64,000 nt of DNA from Micractinium sp. NFX-FRZ (Eukaryota > Chlorophyta > Trebouxiophyceae > Chlorellales > Chlorellaceae), in NCBI GenBank assembly GCA_029339195.1, contig JAPTJF010000028.1:124001-188000 (forward strand), in the 5' to 3' direction. Shown here piece after piece: positions 52,969 through 64,000 of this stretch. Each line of letters opens with the position of its first letter. Position 1 is the stretch's first letter. The position numbers and the translations under genes are program-made. Below the pieces are notes generated by a model. That model had not been told where the DNA came from and searched no databases. It saw only the letters and a program-made list of their open reading frames with translations.

Positions 52969-55900
52969 ATGGCGACGGCAACAGCGCAGGGCTGCCTGCA
53001 GCATCTAGCAACCATGGAGGACGCTGCAGCAGCGACAGCAGCTGGCGGCGAGCTCATTGGGGGGCTACTGAAGGCAGCCGGCCCGGAGCGGCTCTGGCGC
53101 CTGTCCCTCACTCCGCATGCAACACGGGTTGCAAGGGGCGGTTTCAGAGGCGGAGCAGGTGGCGCTGGCTGATGCAGACACGGTGGACGCAGCAAGCCCA
53201 GCATGGCCCCGTCCTGTCAGAAGCGCTCCGCTGCGCGATTTATTGCCTGACCGCGGATACTGGCTCGGGGCTCTCTCGAGCGCTGCTGAAGGGCTCGCGA
53301 GCACAGGCGTCTTCACGTGGCAGGTGGGGCGCTCCTTCCTGCAGTCTCCTGCCTGTCGTCTCCTGTGTGCGTCTAAGGCTGCCTGGCTGAACGCTGGTGC
53401 ACTGTATTTGTGATGCGGACTATGCAGGGGCTGAACAGCACGGGAGGGCCCCCGGTCTCCCCTCCTGTGCACTTGCTGCAGCCGCCGCCCCTCGGTCGCT
53501 ACTGCCGCATGGCTGCTCGTCCCTGCGGCCGTTGGCTGTTGCTGCCACTCTTTGCTGCTGCTCAGACTGCTGGTGTCAACAATTGTGCCCCTGCACGCCG
53601 CAGGTTCCGCAACTACCAGCCAGCTGTATCGCAGCGTTTGACCGCAGGCGCACCGCGTCGTTTGACCGCAAGTCTCTGTGGCGTGCCGCAGGTGGGTGTG
53701 CATCTCTGGCTGGCTGGCTGCTCATGTTTGACAGTTCAAGCCTTCTCGGACAGAGCAGCGTGAGGCTGCTTCTTAGCACGCGCTGCCGCCGGCTTGGCGC
53801 CTGCTGCCGCGGGGCCCCGCCACTTGTTGGCGCGCCCCCTTGCCCCCGGCTGCTCCCAGCCCCGCTACCGACCCCGTGCCTTCTGCCGCTCCCCCCCTCG
53901 CCCCGCTGCGCCGTGGGCAGAGCGCAGCACGTGCCTGTGCAAGCAGTGCGTCGCCGAGTCTATAAGGGCTTCGCACCCACCAGACGATCAGTCAATGCGC
54001 TGGCGTCCCCAGCACCCACCATCGCTTTCGTACTAGTTGATTGAGTCGGGTGCCCCCTTTTTCTCTCTGCCGACTCCCCTGCTCTGCAGGCGTCTCACCC
54101 TCCAGCACCCACCTTCGACACCCACGTCCACCCGCCCTCCCAGCGCCCGTCTCCAGCACCCACCTCCCCAGTGCTGCCAGCACCCACCTCCCCAGCGCTA
54201 CCAGCACCCGCCTCCCAGCGTTGCCAGCACCCACGTCCACCCGCCCTCTCCAGCGCTGCCAGCCCGGTCAGGACCCGCTTGCAGCACCCAATAGCACTTG
54301 GCAGCGTTGCCGCTGCTCGCTGCGGCTGGATTGCTGCTGCCATCTGTGGGCAGTGGAAGCGGCAGCGGCAGCGGCAGCAGCGCAGCCAATACAATGTCGG
54401 CGCACCTAACCATTAGCGGGCTGGAGAGGCTTATGGCAGGCACGGACGTGTCCTTTGGGGTGGGTGTTTGGCTGATCAGCGGCCGCGTGGACGCTGCCAT
54501 GCTAAATGCTGTCGTCGGCATTCAAGCGCTGCGTGCGGGCATCCAGCTGCACGGCTACAGCACCGCATTGGATACGGCTATGCTGACGCGTCAGCGGGCA
54601 TCACTGCTGAGGAAGTAGAGGCAGCGCTGTTCCACGGCATCAGAGACCGCGACGAGCAGCTGGCCATGCTTGAGCTGTCACATGGCATCCTGGTGACGGA
54701 GCACCTGCTTAACAAACTTGTTTGCCAGAGCTTCCTGTTCCCGACTGTGGCCAACAGCTGGGGCAACCTCTGGACCTGCGACAGCATCGACAACCTCATG
54801 AAGCGCAACCGGCCTCCCAACCTCCTGGCTGTAGGTGCGCTGGTTGCAGTGACCAGGGCGCTGCCTCCTATTGCCATTGCCTACACAGCGCACTCCTCAC
54901 CAAATCACGCCACACTACTCCGTTCTCCTCCGCTCTCCTACGCCCTTGTGTCCTTCCCTGGGTGCCTCGCTGCGCCACCATCCTCCCACCCCGCCTGCAG
55001 GTGTTTCGGAGTCAGCCCGTGGGCCACTGCTGATGTCCATGAGCCTGTCCGGCGACTGCTGTGGCCAGCCCTTTCGCCCAGAGGTGCGGGCGGTCAAGTG
55101 GGGAGGCGTGCTGTAGCAGCCCTGCAGTATGCCTTTGACCATGCGGTGGGGCGTGCCTCCCTGTTGTTGTGCCTGGTGCGCCGGCCTGATGTGCTTGCCG
55201 AATGTGCCAGCATGCCTGCTGTGATCGCCCGACGCCTGCCTGCCTGCCCGCCCGCCAGGGCCCTCCCATCATGCCATCAACCTAGATAGCACCCCCTCTG
55301 TGGGCACAGGTGTGGCTGGCATGCTTGGAGGCGCTGACGGATCGCGAGTACACCGAGAGCATCGCTCGCAACTACGCCATGCTGGACTGCATGCCCGAGC
55401 GAGAGCTGACGGCGGCTGTGGTGTCCCTCTTCCATCACTCGCCGCTGACTACACAGCTGCAGCAGCGGGTGATGGAGACGCTGGGAGTGGCGCCAGTGTG
55501 CACCTCCATTCCCGACGTGCTGGCGCTGCAGCTTGCAGAGCAGCGGCCGCTTCAGCGGGAGTTCTGGGGCATGCTGGAGGTGGTAGGTAAGCTGTGGGCA
55601 GTGGGCACGGGTGTTGGGTTCGATGTGCCAATGAACTGCATCGTGATTTCCTGCCTTGCCCCGCCCTGCACAGCCCTGACCTGCCCCTCCTGCCTGCCTT
55701 GCCCGCCCTGCCCCTTTACAGTGACTGCGGCCGGCTTCGGGCACCTGGTGGATGCAGCGGCGTGCACTGCGTTCTACAAGGTGCGCATGGTGTTAGCCGC
55801 GCCAGCAAGCCGGCGGCACCGACAATGCAGTAACTGCTTGGCTCGTAATTGACCATCCTTTGCAATAAACCTTGCCCACCACCTCAGTCGGTTGATTTCT

Positions 55901-57873
55901 TTTGAAAGCCTGCACATGACGCAGCCACGGGCACTGGTGCATGCTGGACAATTGAGAAAGCCCCTTTTTTATCCATGCTGCAGCAGCAGCTGCACGGCCT
56001 GGACGCGCTGCAGCACTACGAAGTCATCCAAGCTGAGCCATTGGCAGGTGAGAATGCTCAGAGGGACAGGCAGGAGGACAGCTATACTGTGTCGCCCACA
56101 AGCTGGTGCGGGTGATGCAGCATGCATTGCCGGTCTAAAGCTGCCACCAGTGCACAGGCCTACCTGCAGGCCACTTGACAACCACAGCGCTGCCCGGTAG
56201 CTGCACTCGTCTCTGCCGCCTCTGTTTTTGCAGGCGATGCGGCCAGCTCTGATGCATCCACTGGCCACAACTACCGCCAGTTCTACCGGCCCTTCAGCCG
56301 CCTGATGCACCCGGATCAAGAGACACAATACAAATCGCAGCTGCGAGAGCTGCAGCAGGAGGTACAGGTGCGCTCGACCTTACCACCGTTCAGGGCCTAG
56401 CATGGAGGAGCGTGAGGCAGCAGAGGTGGGTGAAGGAGGGTGGGAGGGCAGTGGTGGCACCAGGACTGGAGGGGAAGGCGGCCGTCTCCAACGACGGGTA
56501 GCCTCCTCCCCCTTACATATCTATCGTTTCCCCCCCTCCTACTCCTGCTGCAGGTGGTGTTCAAGGCGGCCCAGCAGAATGCTGCGCAGCTGGCCGACCA
56601 GGACGCCCAGGTGCGGGCGGTGCTTGTTGTGTGTGTTGAGACGGCCATGGGCTGCATGGCACTCCCGCCCTCCGTTCCCCTGGCAGACAGCCGCATGGCC
56701 GCTGCCCACCCACCCACACCACCCCCGCCCTTGGCACCTTCCCCCCCCACCGCTGGGCGTGCAGGGCTACTTTGACGCTGCCACTCCCGCCGAGGCTGCG
56801 CTCAAGATTGCAAGGCTGACGGATGACGGCCTGGAGACGGCATACGAGGTGGGGTGGGTGGGCGGGCGGGCGTGCCGGCAGGCCGGCAGTTGTCTGGGTG
56901 CCCTGTGCTGGGCGGGCCCGTCTCTTTACTTGCGCACCGCTGCCGTTGAGCTGCGGTCCCCCAGGGCGTGGGAGGCGCCTTGGTAATGGGGCCTCGGCTG
57001 GTGCAATGCCCATGCAGGGTGCCCCTGCCCCGTGCCCATGCCCCAGTCAGCTCCCCCACGCAGCCAGCCTGGCAGCCCGCCAACCGCCCACCCACATGCC
57101 CCGCCCCGCCCCCNNNNNNNNNNNNNNNNNNNNNNNNNNNNNNNNNCGGCCTGGAGACGGCATGCGAGGTGGGTGGGCGGGCGGGCGTGCCGGCAGGCCG
57201 GCAGTTGTCTGGCTGCCCTGTGCTGGGCAATGCCTGTGCTTTGAGCTTGGGTGTTGTGTTGTGCCGTACTGTGCTATGCTATGCTATGCTTTGTTGTGAT
57301 GAGCTGCGCCCACCAACCGCCCACCCACATACCCAACCCCCGCCCCCCGCTCCTGCCCACCCCCACACTGGTCTCTGCAGCACTTCCAAGTGGCCTGGCG
57401 CCCCCTAAGCATCCTAAGCGGCCGGGCGGCGTCCCTCATCCGTTGCCATCTGCGCGAAGCCTTTTACGTCCGAGTGGGCGCCAAGAAGGAGCAGCGGCGG
57501 GCTTTTGAGGTGGGTGAAGGAGGGTGGGAGGGCAGTGGTCACAAGGGGTGGACCAGGGGTGGACCGGTGGCACCAGGACCGGAGGGGAAGGCGGCAGGGC
57601 CAAGGACCCTGTTCTTTTTAAAGGAGCCTTAACACGTGTTTGGGCCCGCCCTAACACTCTGCCCTAACACTCTTGATGTCGCAGGCAGGCAGGAAGGCTG
57701 TGGCAGCAGCAGCGTCAGCGACAGCACAGCCTGCCGGCAAGAGGCGGCTCTCCACCGCTGAAGCGGGAGCAGAGGCGGTGGCCCCATCGGCAGCAACGGG
57801 CCGCGGCAAGAGGGTGCGAAAGCCCACCACCAAGGCGGCAGCAGCACTGGTCCTCCAGCAATGGGGGGCGTAA
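52969..57873 (+). CDS. Unrecognised multi-exon protein with basic C-terminus
   Basis: Coding blocks, in order: ~53117-53322 (ADADTVDAASPAWPRPVRSA...), ~54600-54835 (EEVEAALFHGIRDRDEQLAM, LNKLVCQSFLFPTVANSWGN), ~55311-55587 (VWLACLEALTDREYTESIAR, LQQRVMETLGVAPVC), ~55725-55780, ~55980-56047 (LHGLDALQHYEVIQAEPLAG), 56235-~56367 (NYRQFYRPFSRLMHPDQETQ), ~56555-56609, ~56765-56846, 57381-57509 (HFQVAWRPLSILSGRAASLI) and 57685-57873 (AGRKAVAAAASATAQPAGKR...RGKRVRKPTTKAAA). The Lys/Arg-rich tail suggests a nuclear or DNA-associated protein. The start is uncertain: the ATG at 52969 is out of frame with the block from 53117, which has its own ATG. A second frame change occurs near 54570. The gene spans a 33-base gap of Ns. 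No family recognised. Confidence 0.5.
54095..54262. repeat. Degenerate minisatellite
   Basis: About six to eight degenerate copies of a 20-28-base unit based on CCAGCACCCACCTCCCCAGC, in an intron of the unrecognised gene. Confidence 0.85.
56821..57235. repeat. Direct repeat flanking the assembly gap
   Basis: About 88 bases beginning CGGCCTGGAGACGGCAT and running through GTGCCGGCAGGCCGGCAGTT and GTCTGG.TGCCCTGTGCTGGG occur at 56828-56916. They recur immediately after the Ns at 57147-57233 with few differences. Confidence 0.9.
57114..57146. other. Assembly gap (33 Ns)
   Basis: Run of 33 N characters; true length and content unknown. It is flanked by the direct repeat at 56828 and 57147, so local order and copy number are uncertain. 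Confidence 1.
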
Positions 57874-59164
57874 ACGCCAGATGCACGGGCACGCAGTTCC
57901 ATGATCAGCCCTCAGTCGCCGGGCTTTAGGGTCGGCTGTGCCTGGCTTGCCAGGCGGCTTCCGGTGATGGTGCCACTCTGCACTGATTACATCCCACTGC
58001 AAATGAACTCTGAGAACCCCTTATTCCGACTGCATTTCGCTTAGCACACCATTCTGCACACCATTCATTGAAGCCTCACTGAAGCCAAGCTGGCACTGCC
58101 ATGCTGGCAGGTGTGGCCAATCTAGCAATTGCACCGCCACCAACAGCCCTCTGCCACCCCTCAATGCGCCAGTGATAGAGCTTGTGATAGAGCCATGTTT
58201 GATCAACCAGAATGAGTAAATCAACACACTTTGAATGTAGGTTACTTGTGTAATATAGAGAGAAACACTACCCCCCAGTTACTTTGCCTTTGCCACCGCC
58301 CACGCGACACACAAGTGCTCTCCTGCTACCTCCTGCTGCTGTTGCATACAATGTTCCAGCCTGTTGCCAAATTCAAACTGATGATGACTTTGTGTTCCCA
58401 AGCCACTTTATCAGGTGTGTTTGCACAATTAGTGTTCCATTATGAGGTTGTTTGTTCAGCAGGGGCGGGCCACCGGCACTGTGGCCTGGCAGAGCGGCAG
58501 TGCACCGAGCGGTTGCCCTTGTACCGAGCGGTTGCCCTCTACAGGCCTGCCAACCTGCCGCATCGCCAGATGCAACGGCCGCCCCTGCTGCTGCGTAGGT
58601 CCGCTGGAGGGAGGGCGTGCTACTAGCGGCATATGAACCAAGGCTACAGGCAGGTGACACGAGCTGCTGCAATGGCCAGCCTTCCAGCTCGGTGTAGGGT
58701 GACGATATAAATTGTCCATAATGCGAAGCAGGCCGAGCGGGAACGGAAGCATGGCAGCCAAAGAGCCGGAGGGGAACGGCGCGGCCATGGTGATCAGTGC
58801 ATGCTAGCCGAGACGCGAGACACAAGATTTGAGTTTCACACTGACGCCGCTGAGCCCGCTGCGCCGCCTGCAGGGCGACGCCGCCACCACTGCCGAGGCC
58901 GCCGCTATCAGGGGTAGGCGAACCTGACGACTGTCACATCAACTTGCATGGCAATAACCACCTCGTCATGAGCAGTAGCAAATGTAAATTATTGGGATGG
59001 AAGCAGGACAGCCCATCCATGCCGCTCGCTGGGCGCTCAAGAGCAGCCAGCATGCAGCTTGCCCACGCAGCAGGGATGCCATGTCCAATGCCAAAGGCGG
59101 TCTCCTTGCTCCTTAGAGCGCGTCTCTCGTGTTTCAACCGCGCAAACCCTAAAATTGTGCGAGC
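57874..59164. other. Intergenic region
   Basis: About 1.3 kb with no coding block on either strand. A TGTAA at 58249-58253 may end the upstream transcript. The part nearest 59165 should hold the promoter of the metallo-hydrolase gene. A 19-base direct repeat (ACCGAGCGGTTGCCCT core) lies at about 58502-58540. Confidence 0.5.
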
Positions 59165-61966
59165 ATGTATCGCACGCTGGTGTTGGCGGCAGCAGCGGCC
59201 CTGGCCGCCGTGCTGCTGGGCGGAGCAGTGCTGCCCACCACGCTCACACTCTGGAGCCTGACCAGCGTTGGCTGGCGCCTGTGGCACGCAACGGGCAGTG
59301 CCGCCTTCGTGCCCGTGCCGGGCGCCAAGGATGTGTACAGGTGAGGCTGTAGCGTCGGGACGGCGGCGCCGCCATGCTCAGCACCCCGCCAGGCGCTTCC
59401 CCCTCACTGGGTGCCGCTAGCTGCCACACTACCTGCCCCGCCCCACCCACCCGACCACACCATACCTCTCGCCCCACCAGACTGGACCTCTGGTGGCGCC
59501 CTGCCCCCGTCGCCATTGTGCCCCTGACTGCCTTCCTGGTCAAGGACGGGCACAGCTGGGCGCTGGTGGATGCGGGCGCCCCAGACAGCTGGTCCCAGTC
59601 GTATGCCACTCACCTGGTCCAAGCGCTGCAGAAGACCCTGCCTCGTGGGGACCGCCTGCAGGCCATCCTGCGTGAGCTGCGGCGGGACAGGCGGGGGTCT
59701 GACCAGGGTCTGCTGGGCTGGGCTGCCTGCTAGGCTGCTCCGTTTGTGCCTGGGGTGCATCGCTGCAGCGGGGCATCGCCAGAGATGCGGGCCAACCCGA
59801 GTTGCCTGGCGCTGGTGGCCTGTGCTGCCAGCTGTCTCTGCCAGTGGCTGGGTGCCTCTCTCCCTGGTTCACCCAGCAGTAATCTTCAGTGTTGAATGCC
59901 CCCCCCGGACAACAACTGCCGCCGTCCTACAGCGGCCCCGCTGCTCCCCACGCACCTGCAATTGCCCTCACTGTTCCCCATGACGCTCCATCGTTTTGCC
60001 CACTGCTCCCAACCCGACAATGAATCTGCAGTGACCCACGCCCACCCCGACCACACGGGTGCCATCCCCCAGCTTCTCAAGCTCTTCCCCCAGGCTGCTG
60101 TGGTCGCCCACAGCAGGGAGGGTCCGTTCCTCACGGGCCAAGCCGACTACCTGGCCCCCGCCTCCATGCTCCAATCTGCCATGCAGTCTGCCACCCTCCT
60201 GCCCCGCAGCTCTGCCAAGGTGCGTGCGTCTGTCTGTGTTGTGGTGTGTGCATGTGCGTGTGTTTGTGGGCCGCTCTTGGAAGGAGCAGGGGCTGCCCCA
60301 AACCAGGCACCAGAACGCTGTGAACGCTGCCAGCACAGTGTGCGTGGCGGCGTTTACGTTTGTGGCTGGAGGCACAATGTCATGTCATGCACGCCAGCCT
60401 TCACAGGGCGACGTACGCGTGAGAGGAGGGTGCATTGCATTCAAACCCTGGCTGCTGCTGCTCCTGCTGCTGCTGCTGCTGCTGCTGCAAGTTTGGCCAG
60501 CTGCTGTGCCAGCGCAGCTGCCTGAGCTCGCCTTGTTCAGACAGAGCTGACTCACCCGTGCTTTGCTGCCACCTCCGCCTCCGGCTCACTCCGCAGGTGC
60601 CTGAGGACCGCCTGCACCTGCTGCAGGGCGCAGATGGCGGCAGCCTGCGTGACCACGGCTTCAGCAGCCTGAGGCGCGTGCCCCGCAGCAATTGATTCCA
60701 ACTGCGTGTAAAGTCCACGGGGACCGAGCAGAGGTCTCATGGCAGCTGCGCCTCCTGGCTGTGTGCTGCCGCCTCTGTAGCTACGTGGTCTTTCGAGGCT
60801 GTGTGCCGCGGTGCCATGTGCTGCACGACTGCCCCCACTGCCCTGCCCCGCCCTGCCCCGCCTGCCCTGCCAACTCACCTGCTGTCTCCACCTCGCCCGC
60901 CTGCCCCCTGCCTGTCCGCAGCTGGCTGCCCACCCCTGGGCACTCGCCCGGCCACGTGGCATTCCTGCACCACCCCAGCGGCACGCTGCTGGCCGGCGAC
61001 GCCCTGCACAACACCTTCCCGTCCCTCTCCTTTGCCAGCGGTTTGGAAGCGATCATCACCAAGCCCCTAGCCTGGGCTTCCGCTCCAGCCCTGCGCATGA
61101 TGCTGGCACCGGCCCGCCTGGCGCTGCAGGGCGCACTGACCAGTGCTGGCCTGAATGGCACAGCGCTGAGCGCGCTGAGCTCTGGCAGCCTGCCTGCCGG
61201 CGCCAGCTGGCGTCACACCACTGCTAAGCTCATCACCAGTGCAACACCCTGGAGTGTCACACCCCTGCCAACGCCCTCGGGTCAAGGCCAGGTGCTGCTG
61301 GGTGGGCCAAGCTGGTGGGGGTGTCGGGGGCCAGGCAGCGGGAAACTGCTACTGTACTCTGTGCGTCTTGTGCGCTGAAAATGCCACCCAGCCGCTACCC
61401 TCGGCACTCCTATGCCGTGTTGCCTACAACCGCCCAGCAATTCGGACCTCCATGTGTCAAATTCCGTTTGCCTGCATCCGCTGCCTGCCCACCGCTCCCC
61501 ACCGCAGGTTGTGTGGACAGTCAAGCCCATGCGCATGCTGCCGGGCGTCAGCGTCCATGTCGCCCCAGCCTTCATCTGCCCCAAGCCACAGTAAGCATGC
61601 CGCACAGCTGCAGTAAGCATGCCGCAGAGTCTACAGAAGTTTCACTTGTTACACAGCCCGGAGCCGCTGTGTCAAGCTGCTCTTTGTGGCGCATGAGCGG
61701 GGTTCGTGAGGGTTGTAGTTGATGGTTGATGGCGCTTTTTCAACGACGAGCGGCAGCCAGGCTGACCCTTTGCCTGTTTCGCACGTGCGCCCACTCTCCG
61801 CAGCTGCGATGTCGAGAAGGGGCTGCGCAGCCTGTGCCGCCTGGCAGGCGCCGGCAAGTGGAAGCGGGTACTGATGGCACACGATGTAGGGGGCAAGGGG
61901 ATGACGGCCGACTCGCTGGCGGCGATTGCCGCCCGCCTGCCCGCCTGTGGCGGCAAGAGCATCTGA
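59165..61966 (+). CDS. Metallo-beta-lactamase-fold hydrolase with N-terminal hydrophobic leader
   Basis: Seven exons (59165-59340, 59481-59671, 60032-60219, 60597-60673, 60922-61291, 61508-61590, 61804-61966) join in frame to 415 aa. Residues ~5-25 (LVLAAAAALAAVLLGGAVLP) form a signal peptide or membrane anchor. Metal ligands of the MBL fold are visible: THAHPDHTG (HxHxDH), LPTPGHSPGHVAFLHH (second His site) and LLAGDALHN (bridging Asp). AFLVKDGHSWALVDAGAP is the usual N-terminal strand pair with its conserved Asp. The intron after 60673 needs a GC donor (AG|GCGCGT); without it the frame runs into a stop. Substrate unknown; glyoxalase-II-like, lactonase or other thioesterase/hydrolase roles are possible. 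Confidence 0.85.
61575..61627. repeat. Short echo of the exon 6 donor of the MBL gene
   Basis: The donor sequence CACA|GTAAGCATGCCGCA(C/G)AG occurs at 61587-61606 and again at 61611-61628 (TGCAGTAAGCATGCCGCAGA). Confidence 0.8.
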
Positions 61967-62296
61967 GAGGCTGTTTTACGTGAACAACAAGTGTGATGCT
62001 GAATAATAAATGCGTTGCTGGGGATGTCAATGCTTGATAAGGGGCTTTCATGTACATTTGAGCAAAGCCAGGGAAGAGCCACGTCGCCACTGCCGGCTGC
62101 CACCTGGGCGCCAGCATTGCTGCCTCATTCCATGTCAAGGAGGGCGTGCAGGGTCTTCATGCATGTCAGGGAGGGTGAATCGACCGCCGGCTCGCTTGAA
62201 CACGCTCGGGCAGGTTGTTGGCGGCTTCGCGGCGCCGGAGAGCTGGGCGGCGAGCGTGTTGCTGTGCGCGGCCAGGTCCCTGTTTAAAAGGCGCCA
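61967..62296. other. Intergenic region
   Basis: 330 bases between two same-direction genes. Contains AATAATAAATG at about 62002 just after the upstream stop. No gene seen; promoter of the next gene presumed here. Confidence 0.45.
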
Positions 62297-64000
62297 ATGA
62301 GAAGCATCGGACGTAGCGGCAGCCCGGGCGCGGGACGCGCGCCGCTGCTCCTCAGCGCACTGCTGCTCCATACGGCCTGTGCTGTCAGGGTGGAGGTGCG
62401 CCTCCTGTTGCCGAACATTATGCCTGAGATGCCTGCACACGTTAGTGCGCCTTGGGCCTGCCGCTGCCGCCAACCGACGCCCACCTGCCGCCGCTGCCTC
62501 CTGCCTCATCCCGTCCCTCGCGGCTGACCCTTTTGCAGTGGAACGTGACGGGCCCCTACGCCAACTTTCCGTTTGGATCACCGCAACCTCCCTTCATCCT
62601 GCGAAACATGGAGGGCACGGCAGCAGACCGCGTGGTGATTGTGACAGACAGCACAGGCAGCGGATGGGCGCTTGCAGCCTATGAAGCTGACACAGGTGTG
62701 CACAGGTGCATTGCATGCAGCCCCATCACTTTTTTTTCAGGTTTGCTAACTGTCCTCACCCTGCTGCCGTGCGCTGGCTGCAGCCGCTCTTCCTGCACTG
62801 TAGTGCCCTGCTCGCTGCCGCTGGTGCGCTGGCGCCCAGCCTGCCGAGTGCCCCACCCTGCCTGTTGTGTCGCCCTCCCTCAACCCTTCCTCCCCTGCAG
62901 GCAAGCAGGCCTGGAATTCCACCGTGGCTAGCCCCGCCGGCAGCAACGCGGGTGCGGGCACGCTATACACGTTGACCAGTGGCACGCCGCACTCGCAGCA
63001 GCAAAACAACACGCTAGGAGACATGCTGTTTGTGCAGCTGGGAGGCTATGTGGTGGCGGTGAATGCGTCGGATGGCAGCACCCTCTGGCAGCACGCCACA
63101 TACAACCAGAGCACGCCGCGCATCACGGCATACGGGTGGGCGGGGTGGGGCCGTGCCTACGGCCCGCGTGGGGCTATAGAGTGTGTGGCAGAAGCGCCGG
63201 CATGCCCAACTGCATGTTGTGGGGAAGCTGCGGTTGCTGGTGGCAGCTGGGGCCGCAGCTGCTCGAGTGCTTGTGCTGCATTTGCCTGGCGGGTGGCCTG
63301 CTGCACTGCTGCTCGGCTTAGCTCGCCGCCGTGCCCACCACCTCTCCTCACCACCGCATGTGTGCCATATCAGGGCTGCCTGCCCGCCCGCACCTGGCGC
63401 AGCCCTTGGGGAGGGCTCCTGGGGAGGGCAGTGGCTTTCGAGCTGCCTTGCACGCATGTTTGCTGCCCGCAGCTGTCTCCCGCTGCCGCCGGGCGCCTCT
63501 TCTGCCCACATCGCCGTGCATCGCCTCACTTCACCCTCCTGGCCGCCTTCTCCCCTCTCCCCCCCCTGTTGTGCCGTCCGTAGTGATGCCGACCACCCTG
63601 GCGTCGTCTACCTGACCTCCCCTTTCATCGACACCAGCCGCCCAGTGCCCACGCCAGTGAACTACATCGAGGCGCTGGACGCCGCCACCGGAGCCCTCAA
63701 GTGGTCCAACTTCACGGCGCCGCCGCCCAACTCGGGCCTGGCGGCGTCGGACACAGCGGCCGCCTGGGGCGTGACGGCCCTTCCCGGGCTCGCCGTCTAC
63801 GCGCAGGGAACCCGCCTGTACGGCCTGTCAGCTGACAACGGCACGCAGCTGTGGGTGATGGTCGTGTCGGCGGGGGCGGCGGCAGGCAGCGCTGCCAACG
63901 TGACGTCAGTCACGTATGTGGAGCCCTCCCTGCCGGCCCGCCCATACGCTGTGGTCCTGCTGGGGTCGGCCACGTGGGAGCAGACGCGCTACATGGCTTA
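62297..64000 (+). CDS. Secreted PQQ-type beta-propeller protein, 3' end outside window
   Basis: Four exons visible (62297-62395, 62539-62695, 62901-63135, 63584 to beyond 64000) in consistent phases. The start MRSIGRSGSPGAGRAPLLLS plus ALLLHTACAV is a signal peptide. The mature part has PQQ-like repeat blades: QLGGYVVAVNASDGSTLWQH, NYIEALDAATGALKWSNFTA and QGTRLYGLSADNGTQLWVMV, each with the A.(D/N)..(T/D)G...W pattern. Several N-glycosylation sites (NVT, NST, NNT, NQS, NFT, NGT) fit the secretory route. Such propellers occur in quinoprotein dehydrogenases and in cofactor-free scaffold proteins; no catalytic residues can be judged from this fragment. The window ends inside exon 4. Confidence 0.75.

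Noticed and set aside
58442..58830. Possible small genes on either strand
   Set aside because: Frames are short and low-complexity, with no splice-consistent extension or conserved motif.
60450..60490. CTG repeat as a coding poly-Leu tract
   Set aside because: It falls in an intron of the metallo-hydrolase gene between well-placed splice sites.

Overview
The window is nuclear DNA of a green alga, most likely a Chlorella-like trebouxiophyte. The sequence shows very high GC, many short exons split by GC-rich introns of 100-1000 bases with GT-AG (occasionally GC-AG) borders, and TGTAA motifs downstream of several stop codons. The proteins include plastid, lipid-droplet and spliceosome types found in green algae. 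I saw no prokaryotic operon, CRISPR array, tRNA, rRNA or autonomous transposon. Every recognised gene is spliced, so each coordinate pair spans the gene from start to stop codon. Exon junctions are listed where I could follow the reading frame across them.

Layout from left to right. Positions 1-10295 (-) hold a PRP16/DHX38 DEAH-box splicing helicase, cut at its C-terminus by the window edge. It is divergent from a small coiled-coil membrane protein (10574-11361 +). A gene closely resembling the algal major lipid droplet protein follows (12190-13993 -), then a secreted cysteine-rich protein of unknown role (14932-15971 -). Next are a soluble ABC ATPase of the ABCI19-21/CAF16 type (16273-19061 +) and an SLC35D-like nucleotide-sugar transporter (19561-22145 +). 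Two consecutive Mpv17/PMP22-family genes follow (22647-24110 - and 24880-26256 -). The second is divergent from a thylakoid state-transition kinase of the STT7/STN7 type (26770-33057 +).

The right half starts with a plastid-targeted-looking leucine-rich-repeat protein (34164-40112 -). After it comes an unknown repeat-module protein built from a duplicated exon pair (42114-44401 -) and guanine deaminase (45397-50150 +). Two unrecognised multi-exon genes follow (50727-~52660 - and ~52969-57873 +), the latter spanning a 33-base assembly gap. The window ends with a metallo-beta-lactamase-fold hydrolase (59165-61966 +) and the 5' part of a secreted PQQ-type beta-propeller protein (62297 to the edge, +). 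I see no single shared pathway; this is ordinary eukaryotic gene order.

The most unusual signal lies in the introns. In at least seven genes, introns carry one or more degenerate copies of the edge of the neighbouring exon, with its splice site and some flanking intron ('exon-edge echoes'). The best cases are in STT7 (catalytic-loop exon copy; a run of about five copies of one exon end), in guanine deaminase (at least five echoes) and in PRP16. Two nearly fully palindromic foldback elements, one flanked by TA, sit about 400 bases apart at the 5' end of the LRR gene. Together these suggest a genome that generates intron sequence by small local duplications and carries non-autonomous foldback elements.
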